From a bacterium (GTDB taxonomy: Bacteria; Patescibacteriota; Minisyncoccia; Phycocordibacterales; UBA10002), in contig JAUYPY010000027.1 of assembly GCA_030697445.1 (NCBI GenBank), positions 1-14,844 on the forward strand: 14,844 bases of DNA, written 5' to 3'. Position numbers and translations under genes: made by a program. Positions 1 through 7,245 of the stretch are shown piece after piece (within the stretch, counting starts at the first letter, position 1; each line of letters starts with the position of its first letter). The notes below the pieces were generated by a model, which did no database searches, was not told the DNA's origin, and saw nothing but the letters and a program-made list of their open reading frames with translations.

Positions 1-51
1 TCTATTTTAGCATTTCTTATGGAACATCACGCAAGGATTTTCGGTGGATAA
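1..51 (+). CDS. Possible C-terminal end of an upstream + strand gene (partial)
   Basis: Reading frame 1 is open from the window edge to a TAA at 49-51 and encodes the tail SILAFLMEHHARIFGG. The stop lies one base before the stop codon of the converging glycosyltransferase at 53. This matches the tail-to-tail packing seen at 2430-2465 and 13857-13879. Seventeen codons are too few to assign a family, and an open frame of this length can occur by chance. The call therefore rests on position rather than on recognisable protein features. Confidence 0.3.
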   Translation, partial: SILAFLMEHHARIFGG

Positions 52-52
52 C

Positions 53-1120
53 TTACTCAAGTGATTTAAAAATCTCGGCAAGCGAGCGCGCCCAATGTTC
101 ACTGGTGAATTCGGCGAGGACTTTTTGCTGTGCGATCTGACCAAGTCGAGTGCGGAGTGATTCATCTGCGAGCAGTTTCTCAATTGCCGCGCGAAGCGCG
201 CTGGCGTTCTCGGGTGGAATGAGTATGCCCGTGTTATCGTGTTCTATGTAGTCGCGTACGACAGGTTTGTCGGTTGCGATGACGGCAATGCCTGCCGCCA
301 TCGGCTCCAGGTATCCGTACTGGCCCGATGTTTCGGAACCCTCGTGGTTGTCGGTGGATTTTAATGAGGTAACGACAAAGAGCGCGTTTTGATACAGCGC
401 CGGCATTTCTTCGTACGGCACATGGAATCGGATTTCTACATTGGGCGGAATACTTAATCCGGCAATCGCTTCAGGTTTTGTCGCAACGATTACTTTGACA
501 TCAAGCCCGCGCACGGCGTCAAAAAGGGTTTTGTAATCGCGCCCCAAGTCGCGGCCGACGGACAATATAAAAGGTTCGCCCCGACTCCCGATGTTTGAAG
601 CCCCCAACATCGGGAGTCGGGCGGTGGTTGCAAGTCTTTTCGCATCAATCCCAATGGTGCGAAATGTGATCTTTTCGGGAGCAATACCTGCGTCAATGAG
701 TGGCTGGATTTGCGCACGCGCGGTGCAGACAATCACATCAAGCCCCTCAATTGCTTTTTTATTCAACCAATGCAAAATCCCGCGCGGATGCCGTTTAAGC
801 GCGTTTGCAAGATATGTATTGTAAATGACGAACTTCGGACTTTTCCAGCGCAGGATTTTCTTCGCAAGGAATACGAGCGGCAGTCCGGCGCACAGAAACA
901 CCACATCATATTTTTTAATGGCGAAAAGGTATGGAAGGTGCACAAGGTTGAAGGAAACGCGGCGCAAAAGTTCCGGCAAACGCCATTCTATGAACTCGGC
1001 ATCTACGCCAAGCTTCTCCATGTAGTTTAAGCCGAGAAGTTGTGTGTCGGGTACGAGCCCTTGTCTCCATTTTTCGTAAAACGCCTTCCGCGACCCTGCG
1101 TATAGATATAGAACTCTCAT
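53..1120 (-). CDS. Glycosyltransferase family 4 (GT-B fold)
   Basis: A 355-residue GT-B glycosyltransferase that probably transfers a sugar from a nucleotide donor to a lipid-linked glycan at the inner face of the membrane. The N-terminal Rossmann half covers about residues 1-160. The C-terminal half opens with FILSVGRDLGRDYKTL (184-199). The donor-binding GT4 signature is around 263-275 (E263, SGQYGYLEPMAAG with E272), followed by ATDKPVVRDYIEH. Length is normal for GT4. The linker between the domains (168-181) is encoded by a perfect 42-bp inverted-repeat element at 580-621, reported separately. The ATG at 1120 has no Shine-Dalgarno, and a TATACT box lies 9 nt upstream. The gene is divergent from the methyltransferase at 1195. 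Donor and acceptor cannot be read from sequence. Confidence 0.93.
   Translation of the reverse strand: MRVLYLYAGSRKAFYEKWRQGLVPDTQLLGLNYMEKLGVDAEFIEWRLPELLRRVSFNLVHLPYLFAIKKYDVVFLCAGLPLVFLAKKILRWKSPKFVIYNTYLANALKRHPRGILHWLNKKAIEGLDVIVCTARAQIQPLIDAGIAPEKITFRTIGIDAKRLATTARLPMLGASNIGSRGEPFILSVGRDLGRDYKTLFDAVRGLDVKVIVATKPEAIAGLSIPPNVEIRFHVPYEEMPALYQNALFVVTSLKSTDNHEGSETSGQYGYLEPMAAGIAVIATDKPVVRDYIEHDNTGILIPPENASALRAAIEKLLADESLRTRLGQIAQQKVLAEFTSEHWARSLAEIFKSLE
580..621. repeat. Perfect 16-bp inverted repeat, in-frame palindromic element inside the GT4 gene
   Basis: The left arm (580-595, CCCGACTCCCGATGTT) and the right arm (606-621) are exact reverse complements around a 10-nt spacer, tgaagccccc. 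Total length is 42 bp, exactly 14 codons, and the gene reads straight through it (residues 168-181, RLPMLGASNIGSRG). It sits at the linker between the two Rossmann domains, the place in GT4 proteins that tolerates extra residues. This is the pattern expected of a small palindromic repeat inserted in frame, as known for Rickettsia palindromic elements. No second copy is visible in the window, so a dispersed family is inferred. Confidence 0.75.
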
Positions 1121-1129
1121 ATGTTGTGT

Positions 1130-1135
1130 AGTATA
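1130..1135 (-). promoter_or_regulatory. Candidate -10 box for the GT4 gene
   Basis: On the minus strand the hexamer TATACT ends 9 nt before the ATG at 1120, which would give a transcript with almost no leader. No convincing -35 lies 16-18 nt upstream. On the plus strand the overlapping TATAAC (1134-1139) makes the site partly symmetric. Confidence 0.25.
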
Positions 1136-1158
1136 TAACGAACAAAGATACCCTGGTG

Positions 1159-1187
1159 TTGCAAGGTAGGAACAAGACCGATAGAAT
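1159..1187 (+). promoter_or_regulatory. Promoter for the methyltransferase pair, leaderless type
   Basis: TTGCAA (1159-1164) is followed after exactly 17 bp by TAGAAT (1182-1187, five of six matches to TATAAT). The ATG at 1195 is 7 nt after the -10, so transcription would start at or next to the start codon. This promoter overlaps and argues against the upstream GTG at 1156 as the start. The same arrangement recurs at 4973-5001 and 12362-12390. Confidence 0.5.
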
Positions 1188-1194
1188 AAAAAGT

Positions 1195-1794
1195 ATGTTG
1201 CATTCTCAAGGACTCAAGGAAAGTTCGGCGGTGCAGGGCGGTACTGCACTCGCGCTGACGCTTCGCGCGGCACAGGAACATTTCGCTGCACGCGGTGCTG
1301 TGCGGCTTTTAGATGTTGGGTGCGGTGCAGGGTCTTTTCTTAAGGCACTCCCATCAAGATTTAATGGTGTCGGTATTGATTGCAACGGTCTTGCGTCGCT
1401 TACCGTTAATATTTCATATGAACCGCTTCCATTTCCAGATGCATCGTTTGATATGGTAACCGCATGGCAGGTTTTTGAACATTTGGAGAACCCGTTTTTT
1501 GCCGGGCGTGAAATACGCCGCGTGCTCAGCCCAGGTGGAATTTTGATTATGTCGGTACCGAACATAAAACGATTGCGCTCGCGCTTTCACTTTTTCATCT
1601 CTGGCGGCATATTGCGTTGGAGTAAACACAATGACCATCTTTTTGTGCCGCTTGATGCCGTGCTTAGGAAAACAATTTTCCAAGGGTTCAATATTTTAGG
1701 GCGACTCTACGCAGACGGTCCCATATTCGTCTCCGCCCGCTCTCTTTTTGCGAAGAACAAATACTATGTGCTACAAAAAACAGAAAATCAATGA
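1195..1794 (+). CDS. Class I SAM-dependent methyltransferase (Methyltransf_11 type)
   Basis: A 199-residue soluble methyltransferase, likely acting on a sugar or glycan intermediate. Motif I is LLDVGCGAGSFL (about 38-49). A short acidic turn (GIDCNG) follows as motif II, then the late Rossmann part VFEHLENPFF...EIRRVLSPGGILIMSVPN, typical of the family. There are no membrane segments. The ATG at 1195 was chosen over an in-frame GTG at 1156, because a TTGCAA-17-TAGAAT promoter ends 7 nt before it and neither start has a Shine-Dalgarno. The stop overlaps the next gene's start by 4 bp (ATGA), which indicates translational coupling. The substrate is unknown; context suggests O-methylation of an envelope glycan. 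Confidence 0.87.
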   Translation: MLHSQGLKESSAVQGGTALALTLRAAQEHFAARGAVRLLDVGCGAGSFLKALPSRFNGVGIDCNGLASLTVNISYEPLPFPDASFDMVTAWQVFEHLENPFFAGREIRRVLSPGGILIMSVPNIKRLRSRFHFFISGGILRWSKHNDHLFVPLDAVLRKTIFQGFNILGRLYADGPIFVSARSLFAKNKYYVLQKTENQ

Positions 1795-2465
1795 AAACCT
1801 TTTTTATTAAAATTGCCAACACAATTGGACTTACCGACAAGCTTGTTCGTAGGCGCATCGATGCCTTTTTGCAAATGCAGGCGACCAGCGCGCGGACGCT
1901 TGATGTTGGCGGCGGCTCCGGGCCGTATAAAAAGTATTTTCCGAAACGCGTATGTATTGACAGCGAAGCGGGAGATGGGGTGGATTTCGTTGGCGACGCA
2001 CACGATTTGTCGATTTTTAAAGACGGTGAGTTTGAAGCAGTGCTCTGTACGGAAGTGTTGGAACATTTACACACGCCACAGAAGGCGATTGACGAAATGC
2101 GCCGCGTTCTAAAGCAAGGCGGCATGCTTATTTTAACGACGCGATTTATTTTTCCACTGCACAACATTCCGGGCGATTACTTCCGCTTCACGCGATACGG
2201 CCTTGCGCATCTTTTGCGCGATTGGAAAAGCGTAGAGATAACGGAGGAGGGCACAACAATGGATGCGTTTGCGGTGCTGTGCGAGCGAATGGGGTTTCAA
2301 ACGGAAACATTGGGGACAAAGTTCCTTTCCGTGTTGTGGCTTATTGAAGCAAAAATCGTCCGCTTTTTTTCATTTTTGATTACGAAAGAATACGGAGAAG
2401 TCGGAGGTAAAAACAAAACAAAAAACATTCTAACCAGTGGATATTTCGTGATTGCAAGAAAGTAA
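1791..2465 (+). CDS. Class I SAM-dependent methyltransferase
   Basis: A 224-residue methyltransferase coupled to the preceding one by an ATGA overlap. Motif I is LDVGGGSGPYKKYF (37-50). The later signature VLEHLHTPQKAIDEMRRVLKQGG (89-111) is followed by LILTTRF and then GDYFRFTRYGLAHLL (128-142). That last element is a family trait shared with the methyltransferase at 7992 (DFFRYTHEALIRIF), so the two are likely related copies. The C-terminal 36 bp, including the stop, overlap antisense with the end of the GT9 gene, with no terminator hairpin between them. Two methyltransferases in tandem suggest successive or alternative methylations of one glycan. The acceptor is not predictable. Confidence 0.92.
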   Translation: MKTFFIKIANTIGLTDKLVRRRIDAFLQMQATSARTLDVGGGSGPYKKYFPKRVCIDSEAGDGVDFVGDAHDLSIFKDGEFEAVLCTEVLEHLHTPQKAIDEMRRVLKQGGMLILTTRFIFPLHNIPGDYFRFTRYGLAHLLRDWKSVEITEEGTTMDAFAVLCERMGFQTETLGTKFLSVLWLIEAKIVRFFSFLITKEYGEVGGKNKTKNILTSGYFVIARK

Positions 2466-3593
2466 TTCGTCTGCAACTTTCGTAACCATCTCAACTGTTG
2501 TGGCTTCGCTTTGGCGCAATTCTTCTTTTGGATTGCTTCCGTCATGATTCAGTATACCGAACGCGGGCCGCACGCGCGGCGGTACAACAACGCGATGTAC
2601 TTCGCCGCGCGGCGGCTGGGCGTTTTCATCCATCGGTCCGACAATGTCAATGGTTGGCACTCCAAATGCTTCAGCGATATATATAGGTCCTGTGTCTGCG
2701 CTTATAAAAAGCGAACACGACGCAATAAGCGCCTTGAGTTCTTCAACCGAAAAACGATTCAGCGTGTTAATGATATGCGTTTCTGTGCGCATGGCGCGCA
2801 TCATCATTTCTATATCCGACCCATCTCGTCCGGTTCCAACTACGATTATGCGCGCATTGTATTTTTTTGATAAGTAGTCGGCAACGGCAGCAAAGTTCTC
2901 CGTGGCCCATCGTTTACGCGGATTGCCTCCAACGGCTGGCGTCATTCCAACTATAAAGTCCTTCTTCGGACGCAGTTTTTCAGCGATAAGAAAACCTTCT
3001 ACATTCGCTACGGCTTCTTTGGAAACAGTAAGCCATTTTTTTGTGTCTTCACTTTTAACGCCAATCGGATTAAGAAGTCGCAAATATTCGCGCGGAACAT
3101 AACCGCCGAAGTAGTGCGGTATCGCGATGACGAAACGGCGCAAGAAACAGTATGCGCGCGTTTCGTATGATGATTCGCCGTTTACAACTACCGGAGCTGC
3201 GATTGCTCGTGCTTTGCCGCACACCAGAAGCGCGAGTGATTCAAGCGATGGTAGGGTTACAACCCCGTAATCAATCTTTTCATTTTGTAACGCGTGCGCT
3301 GTTTCCAGAAAGTTTTTGCCCCACACGATATATCTCGCAACTGCCGGATGCCCAGCAAGAAGTTTTTGATTCACTAAGTCCCCGACCACTATAAGTCGCG
3401 CGTCTTTGTATTTTTTCTTCACTTCGCGAAAAAGCGGCGTCGTGCATACCATGTCTCCCAACTTCGCACCCTGTACGATTGCAATTGTTTTCGGATTAGT
3501 TTGCACTCGTCGACATGCTCCAAAACGCGCTATTTGAAGAAGCGCCGCGCCTAACAATGCAAGATTACGAAACTTCCACTTAATTTTCTTCAT
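2430..3593 (-). CDS. Glycosyltransferase family 9 (heptosyltransferase-like)
   Basis: A 387-residue GT-B protein of the ADP-heptose:LPS heptosyltransferase family. The N-terminal family motif KLGDMVCTTPLFREVKKKY is at 44-62, GNPRKRW (223-229) opens the second Rossmann domain, and the hallmark SADTGPIYIAEAFGVP spans 298-313 with D300. The first 30 residues are basic and hydrophobic (LALLGAALLQIA), so it may associate with the inner membrane. The length is slightly above the usual 320-360 because of that extension. The HddC-like gene at 13857 supports a heptose donor, but GT9 members also use other donors. No Shine-Dalgarno precedes the ATG. The gene is divergent from the radical SAM gene and overlaps the methyltransferase at 1791 tail to tail by 36 bp. 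Confidence 0.92.
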   Translation of the reverse strand: MKKIKWKFRNLALLGAALLQIARFGACRRVQTNPKTIAIVQGAKLGDMVCTTPLFREVKKKYKDARLIVVGDLVNQKLLAGHPAVARYIVWGKNFLETAHALQNEKIDYGVVTLPSLESLALLVCGKARAIAAPVVVNGESSYETRAYCFLRRFVIAIPHYFGGYVPREYLRLLNPIGVKSEDTKKWLTVSKEAVANVEGFLIAEKLRPKKDFIVGMTPAVGGNPRKRWATENFAAVADYLSKKYNARIIVVGTGRDGSDIEMMMRAMRTETHIINTLNRFSVEELKALIASCSLFISADTGPIYIAEAFGVPTIDIVGPMDENAQPPRGEVHRVVVPPRVRPAFGILNHDGSNPKEELRQSEATTVEMVTKVADELLSCNHEISTG

Positions 3594-3594
3594 A

Positions 3595-3623
3595 TTGACA
3601 GGTTTGTAAAAATAAACGACACT
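3595..3623 (+). promoter_or_regulatory. Candidate promoter of the radical SAM gene
   Basis: A perfect TTGACA at 3595-3600 is followed after 17 bp by GACACT (3618-3623), a poor -10. An 18-bp offset from TTGTAA (3604-3609) to CAGAAT (3628-3633) is an alternative. The leader would carry the AAAGGA ribosome site (3649-3654) before the ATG at 3659. The -35 is convincing, the -10 is not. Confidence 0.4.
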
Positions 3624-3658
3624 GAAATCAGAATAGAACTTTTAAATCAAAGGATACC

Positions 3659-4921
3659 ATGACTACAACCATTGAACCGACAAAACAATTACTTGACCCA
3701 AAGCACAACTTCCTCAACAAACTTCGCCATCCGTCTGTGTTTCCTCATTTGAAAGAATACATTGAATGGCGGCGCGAGCTTGTATATGCGCGGGCGCACG
3801 GACTTCCGGAACCGTTGCCACCGCGACTTCTGCCTCTTTCAATTAATCTTGATCTCACAACCGCCTGCAATTACTATTGCGGGCACTGTGTGGATTTAGA
3901 TGTATTGAACAGCGGGAAGAACTTCGTCACTGAAGAATTATTTTCTTCTCTAGGATATCTCGCGGACAATGGTCTGCGCTCCGTCATCTTAATCGGTGGA
4001 GGAGAACCAACCGTGCATCCGAAGTTTCGAGAAGTTGTTAGGTTTCTCAAAAGCCGCGGCTTACAAGTCGCGGTTGTGAGCAACGGCAGCCGTACCGATG
4101 CCATTTGCGATATCGCAGATATTTTGGAAGGAAAGGATTGGGTTCGTTTTTCTCTGGATTCAGGAACTGAAGAAACTTTCCAGAAAATGCATCGGCCGCG
4201 AAAGCCTATTTCTCTTGGTGAAATATGCGCCGGCGCGTCTCGCATTCGCGAAAAAAATCAGACGCTCCCAATCGGGTTCTCGTTTGTGATTGTGTGGGAC
4301 AGGGAAGTGGGGAAAATGCAGGCGAGTCGCGAAAGAGACGCCGTGTCAAATATTCATGAAATGGCCATCGCCACAAAGCTTGCCCGTGAATCAGGTTTCA
4401 GTTATATCTCATTCAAGGCGTTTCTTAATCGCTACCCCGACGGCGGGGAAGTGATGGATATGGAAGCGATGGCGGACATCGACCGTACCATTACGACTAT
4501 CCGCACATCGCTTGCGGATGCGCGGCGATTTGAAACAGAGAACTTCCGTATTGTTGAAAGTACAAACCTCCGGGTGCTTCTGGATAAAAAATGGTCTTCC
4601 TTTATGCGTCAGCCGCAGGTCTGTCATATGCAGGCGTTTAGGCATGTGTTGTCGCCGCTCGGCATATTCAACTGTCCAGCTAAACGGGGAGTGCCTCAAG
4701 CGCGCCTTGGAAACAAAGACGCTTTTTCCGGAAAGGAGAAAGCGGATGCCGCCGAGAAATCTGTGGCAGAACATCTTGACTCGTTCAACGCGGAAAAGGA
4801 GTGCTCGCATATCACTTGCCTTTACAGTCTGGCAAATTGGCGGATTGAAGAGGCGATAAGAGGAGAAATCGCCATTGACAGTGCGCTTACTACATCGGAA
4901 GAAACAGACATGTTTTTGTAG
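3659..4921 (+). CDS. Radical SAM protein with C-terminal auxiliary-cluster (SPASM/Twitch-like) cysteines
   Basis: A 420-residue radical SAM enzyme. The CX3CX2C motif binding the SAM-cleaving 4Fe-4S cluster is C70, C74, C77 (CNYYCGHC). The SAM-contacting GGGEP motif is at 113-117. After the barrel, C322 and C339 in CHMQAFRHVLSPLGIFNC, then C382 and C387, are placed like the cysteines of a Twitch or short SPASM domain holding an extra cluster. About 65 residues precede the core. Start support is AAAGGA 4 nt before the ATG. The gene has its own promoter and strong terminator, so it is monocistronic within the locus. No precursor peptide is visible, so a role in sugar or cofactor chemistry is as likely as peptide modification. 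The substrate is unknown. Confidence 0.92.
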   Translation: MTTTIEPTKQLLDPKHNFLNKLRHPSVFPHLKEYIEWRRELVYARAHGLPEPLPPRLLPLSINLDLTTACNYYCGHCVDLDVLNSGKNFVTEELFSSLGYLADNGLRSVILIGGGEPTVHPKFREVVRFLKSRGLQVAVVSNGSRTDAICDIADILEGKDWVRFSLDSGTEETFQKMHRPRKPISLGEICAGASRIREKNQTLPIGFSFVIVWDREVGKMQASRERDAVSNIHEMAIATKLARESGFSYISFKAFLNRYPDGGEVMDMEAMADIDRTITTIRTSLADARRFETENFRIVESTNLRVLLDKKWSSFMRQPQVCHMQAFRHVLSPLGIFNCPAKRGVPQARLGNKDAFSGKEKADAAEKSVAEHLDSFNAEKECSHITCLYSLANWRIEEAIRGEIAIDSALTTSEETDMFL

Positions 4922-4929
4922 AATTCATC

Positions 4930-4964
4930 CACTCCGTTCGCATCGGCGAGCGGAGTGTTTTTTT
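4930..4964 (+). terminator. Rho-independent terminator after the radical SAM gene
   Basis: A 12-bp stem (4930-4941 with 4946-4957, one G-T wobble) closed by the tetraloop ATCG is followed by seven T residues (4958-4964). It starts 8 nt after the stop codon and isolates the radical SAM gene from the downstream run. Confidence 0.93.
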
Positions 4965-4972
4965 ATCTGCTG

Positions 4973-5001
4973 TTGCGTTATTGCTTGTTGAGATGTTTAA
5001 T
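4973..5001 (+). promoter_or_regulatory. Promoter of the 5010-9901 gene run, leaderless type
   Basis: TTGCGT (4973-4978), a 17-bp spacer and TTTAAT (4996-5001, five of six) lie just after the terminator. The first in-frame start, GTG at 5010, is 8 nt after the -10. Transcription would therefore begin at about the start codon. The -35 hexamer is the same as at 12362. Confidence 0.45.
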
Positions 5002-5009
5002 AAATACTT

Positions 5010-5828
5010 GTGAATACCTTGCGAGCAAAGCAATTGAGGTTTTATTACGGAGTTCTGCGCGGCGCGCTTTCGCGCGCCGCGCTCGGAGGCAGTGCGCGTA
5101 AAGAGAAAGAGGTGAGAATGGTTTACGGCGGCAATTATATGCGCGAGACAAACGAAGCGTTTATGTATAAACAGGCACTGGCGTATGAGCGCGGCAAGCC
5201 GGTTACCCGTTCCGTTCTTGAATACAAAAGAGCTCTTCTACAGCGCTTTGCGGATAAGCTCAACGCTTCCGGATCGGAAAGTGTTTTAGAATTCGGAAGC
5301 GGCCGCGGTTTCAATTTGTTAGCGCTTGCGGTCTTATGTCCGCGCCTCAAAATATTACAAGGAATTGATCTTACCAAGGAAGGTGTCGCGTGCGCTCGGC
5401 AAAACTTCAATGAGCCGCCGTTCGCAATTTTAGAATCGCTTACCGGCGCGAGCCGCGACGCCATAAAAAAGCGTCTTGCAGAGGTTGCTCTGTCGGCTGT
5501 GGAAGGAAGCATTACCGCTCTACCGTTTGACGACGGTTCGTTTGATGCCGTATTTTCAAACTCGGTGATTGAACAGATTCCGCGAGACTACCCGAGTGTA
5601 TTTAAAGAGGCGCATCGTGTGGCCAAAACCATCGGTATTTTTAGCGAGCCGTTCGCCGAAGCGCAAGGATTGAATGTGTTCTATCGCTTATATCTCAAAA
5701 ACATTGATTACTTTTGCGCCTCGTACCGCGTTGTAGAAGATGCCGGCTGGCGCATCACTCATTTTGAAATACCGCAGCTCCAAAAGGCCGTGTTTAATAC
5801 GGGAGTGTTGACGGTGTTGCACGCATAA
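5010..5828 (+). CDS. Class I SAM-dependent methyltransferase
   Basis: A methyltransferase of 272 residues from GTG 5010, or 236 from ATG 5118. Motif I is VLEFGSGRGFN (92-102). A GSITALPFDDGSFDAVFSNSV stretch and EQIP follow in the motif III region. It resembles the methyltransferase at 12929 (EFGCGTGFN, then MEQL), so those two form a second related pair. The start is uncertain. GTG 5010 has a promoter-like TTGCGT-17-TTTAAT 8 nt upstream and locus-typical codons (GGC GCG CTT TCG CGC GCC). ATG 5118 has a strong GAGGTGA ribosome site. I give the longer frame. It is first in a + strand run and probably cotranscribed with the GT-B gene 22 bp downstream. The acceptor is unknown. Confidence 0.88.
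   Translation: MNTLRAKQLRFYYGVLRGALSRAALGGSARKEKEVRMVYGGNYMRETNEAFMYKQALAYERGKPVTRSVLEYKRALLQRFADKLNASGSESVLEFGSGRGFNLLALAVLCPRLKILQGIDLTKEGVACARQNFNEPPFAILESLTGASRDAIKKRLAEVALSAVEGSITALPFDDGSFDAVFSNSVIEQIPRDYPSVFKEAHRVAKTIGIFSEPFAEAQGLNVFYRLYLKNIDYFCASYRVVEDAGWRITHFEIPQLQKAVFNTGVLTVLHA
5057..5082. repeat. Perfect 11-bp GC hairpin near the start of the methyltransferase gene
   Basis: The arms GCGCGGCGCGC (5057-5067) and GCGCGCCGCGC (5072-5082) flank the loop TTTC. There is no T tract, so it is not an intrinsic terminator. If translation starts at ATG 5118 it lies in the leader; if at GTG 5010 it encodes RGALSRAAL. Near-identical codons for GALSRA occur at about 11850 in another gene, so codon bias alone may create it. 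Confidence 0.55.
5109..5120 (+). promoter_or_regulatory. Strong ribosome-binding site and alternative internal ATG
   Basis: GAGGTGA (5109-5115) lies 2 nt before ATG 5118. Aligned to the consensus AGGAGGTGA it has the ideal 5-nt spacing. It could be the true start of the methyltransferase, or a second start giving a protein 36 residues shorter. Confidence 0.45.
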
Positions 5829-5850
5829 TTCGTCTCAATTTTTAAAATAT

Positions 5851-7245
5851 ATGCACATTCTTTTTTTTACCCGTTCGGTATCCCAATTTCGCCCCTATCG
5901 GAGCATTATACGCGCGCTTTCGGCGCGCGGACATACCGTGCGCGCCGTATTTGACCCACGGTACGAACGCCGTTCTTCATTTGATTCTGTTCGCAGGTTT
6001 CAAGAAGGTACGCCCGGTTTTTCATACACCTTCGGCTGTCGGCGAGGCGGGGCGTGGAAGAAAATCATTTTTGCTGCGCGCGAACTCCGCAGTTATCGCC
6101 GCTACTTACTAGCGCCGCGGCAGGCGGCATTTTACCGCGAGCGATGGGTAAATTTTCTTCCGTTGCCGCTCCGAACTTTTGTGCGTGCATTTCCGCGCGC
6201 AAGCACGGCGCTTATCAAAAGCCGTTGGTTCAATGCGGCGCTGTTGCTTGTTGAGAAAATAACGCCCTCGCTTGGCGGTATCGTGGATATGATTCGGAAC
6301 GAAAAGCCGGATGTCGTTGTGGTTGGGTATCGCAATCTTCCGTCGCGCGCGCTTGACCTTGAATATCTCAAGGCAGCAAAAGCGCTTCACATACCCAGCG
6401 TTATTCCTGTGTTGGGGTGGGACACGCTGACGACCAAGGGCTTAATTCAAATTGTGCCCGACCGCATGCTCGTATGGAACGAGGACCAAGTTGCGGAGCT
6501 TGCCGAACACCACGACATTGCGGGTAGTTGCGTGCGTGTGGTTGGGGCGTACCAGTTTGATTTCTGGCTTGCCCGCACTACTCCTTCACTCAACCGCGCC
6601 GAGTTTTGCGCGCGGTGGAATCTTCGTCCCGAAGATCCACTGCTGCTCTATTTCGGTTTCTCTTACAGCGGAAAAGACCGGCGTCTTCGGGATGGGCACG
6701 GACCATCGGTCGTTGAAGGACTCCGCCGCGCGCTTGATGCCTCGGGCGACGCGCGTCTCGCGCGCGCGCAGATTTTGGTGCGGCCTCACCCGATGCACAC
6801 CGATGCGTTTAGAAATATGAATGTCCGAGACGCGACGGTGATGCTTATGGAAAATACGCTGATGAGCGCGCCAGAAGATGTTGAGCTTTTATACGATACC
6901 GTGTACCATTCGCTCTGCGCCGCCGCCATCAATACGACGGCGATTATTGATGCGGTGATTCAAGACAAACCGGGTATTATTTTGAATTGGGATGAATACA
7001 AAACTGTCCAAGGCGGCACTCACTTCAAGCAGTTTATGGCCACTGGCGCTGTACTGATTTCTCACTCGTCGGAAGAATTTAGCAAACTTGTTCGTTCTCT
7101 TGTAGACGGTAATGATTTGTCTGGCGCGGACAGACGGGCATTTTTCAATAATTTTATCCGCCCACGCGGCGCGACGCGCTCAGCCGGAGAAGTTGCCGCA
7201 GACGAAATTGAAACACTCGTTCATTCGTATGAAAAGAAAAAATAA
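5851..7245 (+). CDS. GT-B-fold glycosyltransferase-like protein, paralogue of the gene at 11007
   Basis: A 464-residue protein with two Rossmann halves. The N-terminal HILFFTRSVSQFRPYRSIIRALSARG resembles the glycan-binding half of GT-B enzymes. The C-terminal half has GWDTLTTKG (189-197), VPDRMLVWNEDQ, VVGAYQFDFW, ILVRPHPMHTD (308-318) and an INTTAIIDAVIQDKPGIIL segment (360-378). That arrangement is seen in CDP-glycerol glycerophosphotransferase, capsule and UDP-GlcNAc 2-epimerase-like folds. The same blocks in the same order occur in the gene at 11007. Likely role is transfer of an activated sugar or polyol phosphate to the glycan. It is not confidently a NeuC epimerase. No Shine-Dalgarno precedes the ATG. 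Its 3' end overlaps the neuA start by 17 bp. Confidence 0.88.
   Translation: MHILFFTRSVSQFRPYRSIIRALSARGHTVRAVFDPRYERRSSFDSVRRFQEGTPGFSYTFGCRRGGAWKKIIFAARELRSYRRYLLAPRQAAFYRERWVNFLPLPLRTFVRAFPRASTALIKSRWFNAALLLVEKITPSLGGIVDMIRNEKPDVVVVGYRNLPSRALDLEYLKAAKALHIPSVIPVLGWDTLTTKGLIQIVPDRMLVWNEDQVAELAEHHDIAGSCVRVVGAYQFDFWLARTTPSLNRAEFCARWNLRPEDPLLLYFGFSYSGKDRRLRDGHGPSVVEGLRRALDASGDARLARAQILVRPHPMHTDAFRNMNVRDATVMLMENTLMSAPEDVELLYDTVYHSLCAAAINTTAIIDAVIQDKPGIILNWDEYKTVQGGTHFKQFMATGAVLISHSSEEFSKLVRSLVDGNDLSGADRRAFFNNFIRPRGATRSAGEVAADEIETLVHSYEKKK

Noticed and set aside
7112..7228. Upstream extension of neuA into the GT-B gene
   Set aside because: The preceding gene is coding through 7245. Conserved NeuA sequence begins after residue 14 of the 7229 start.
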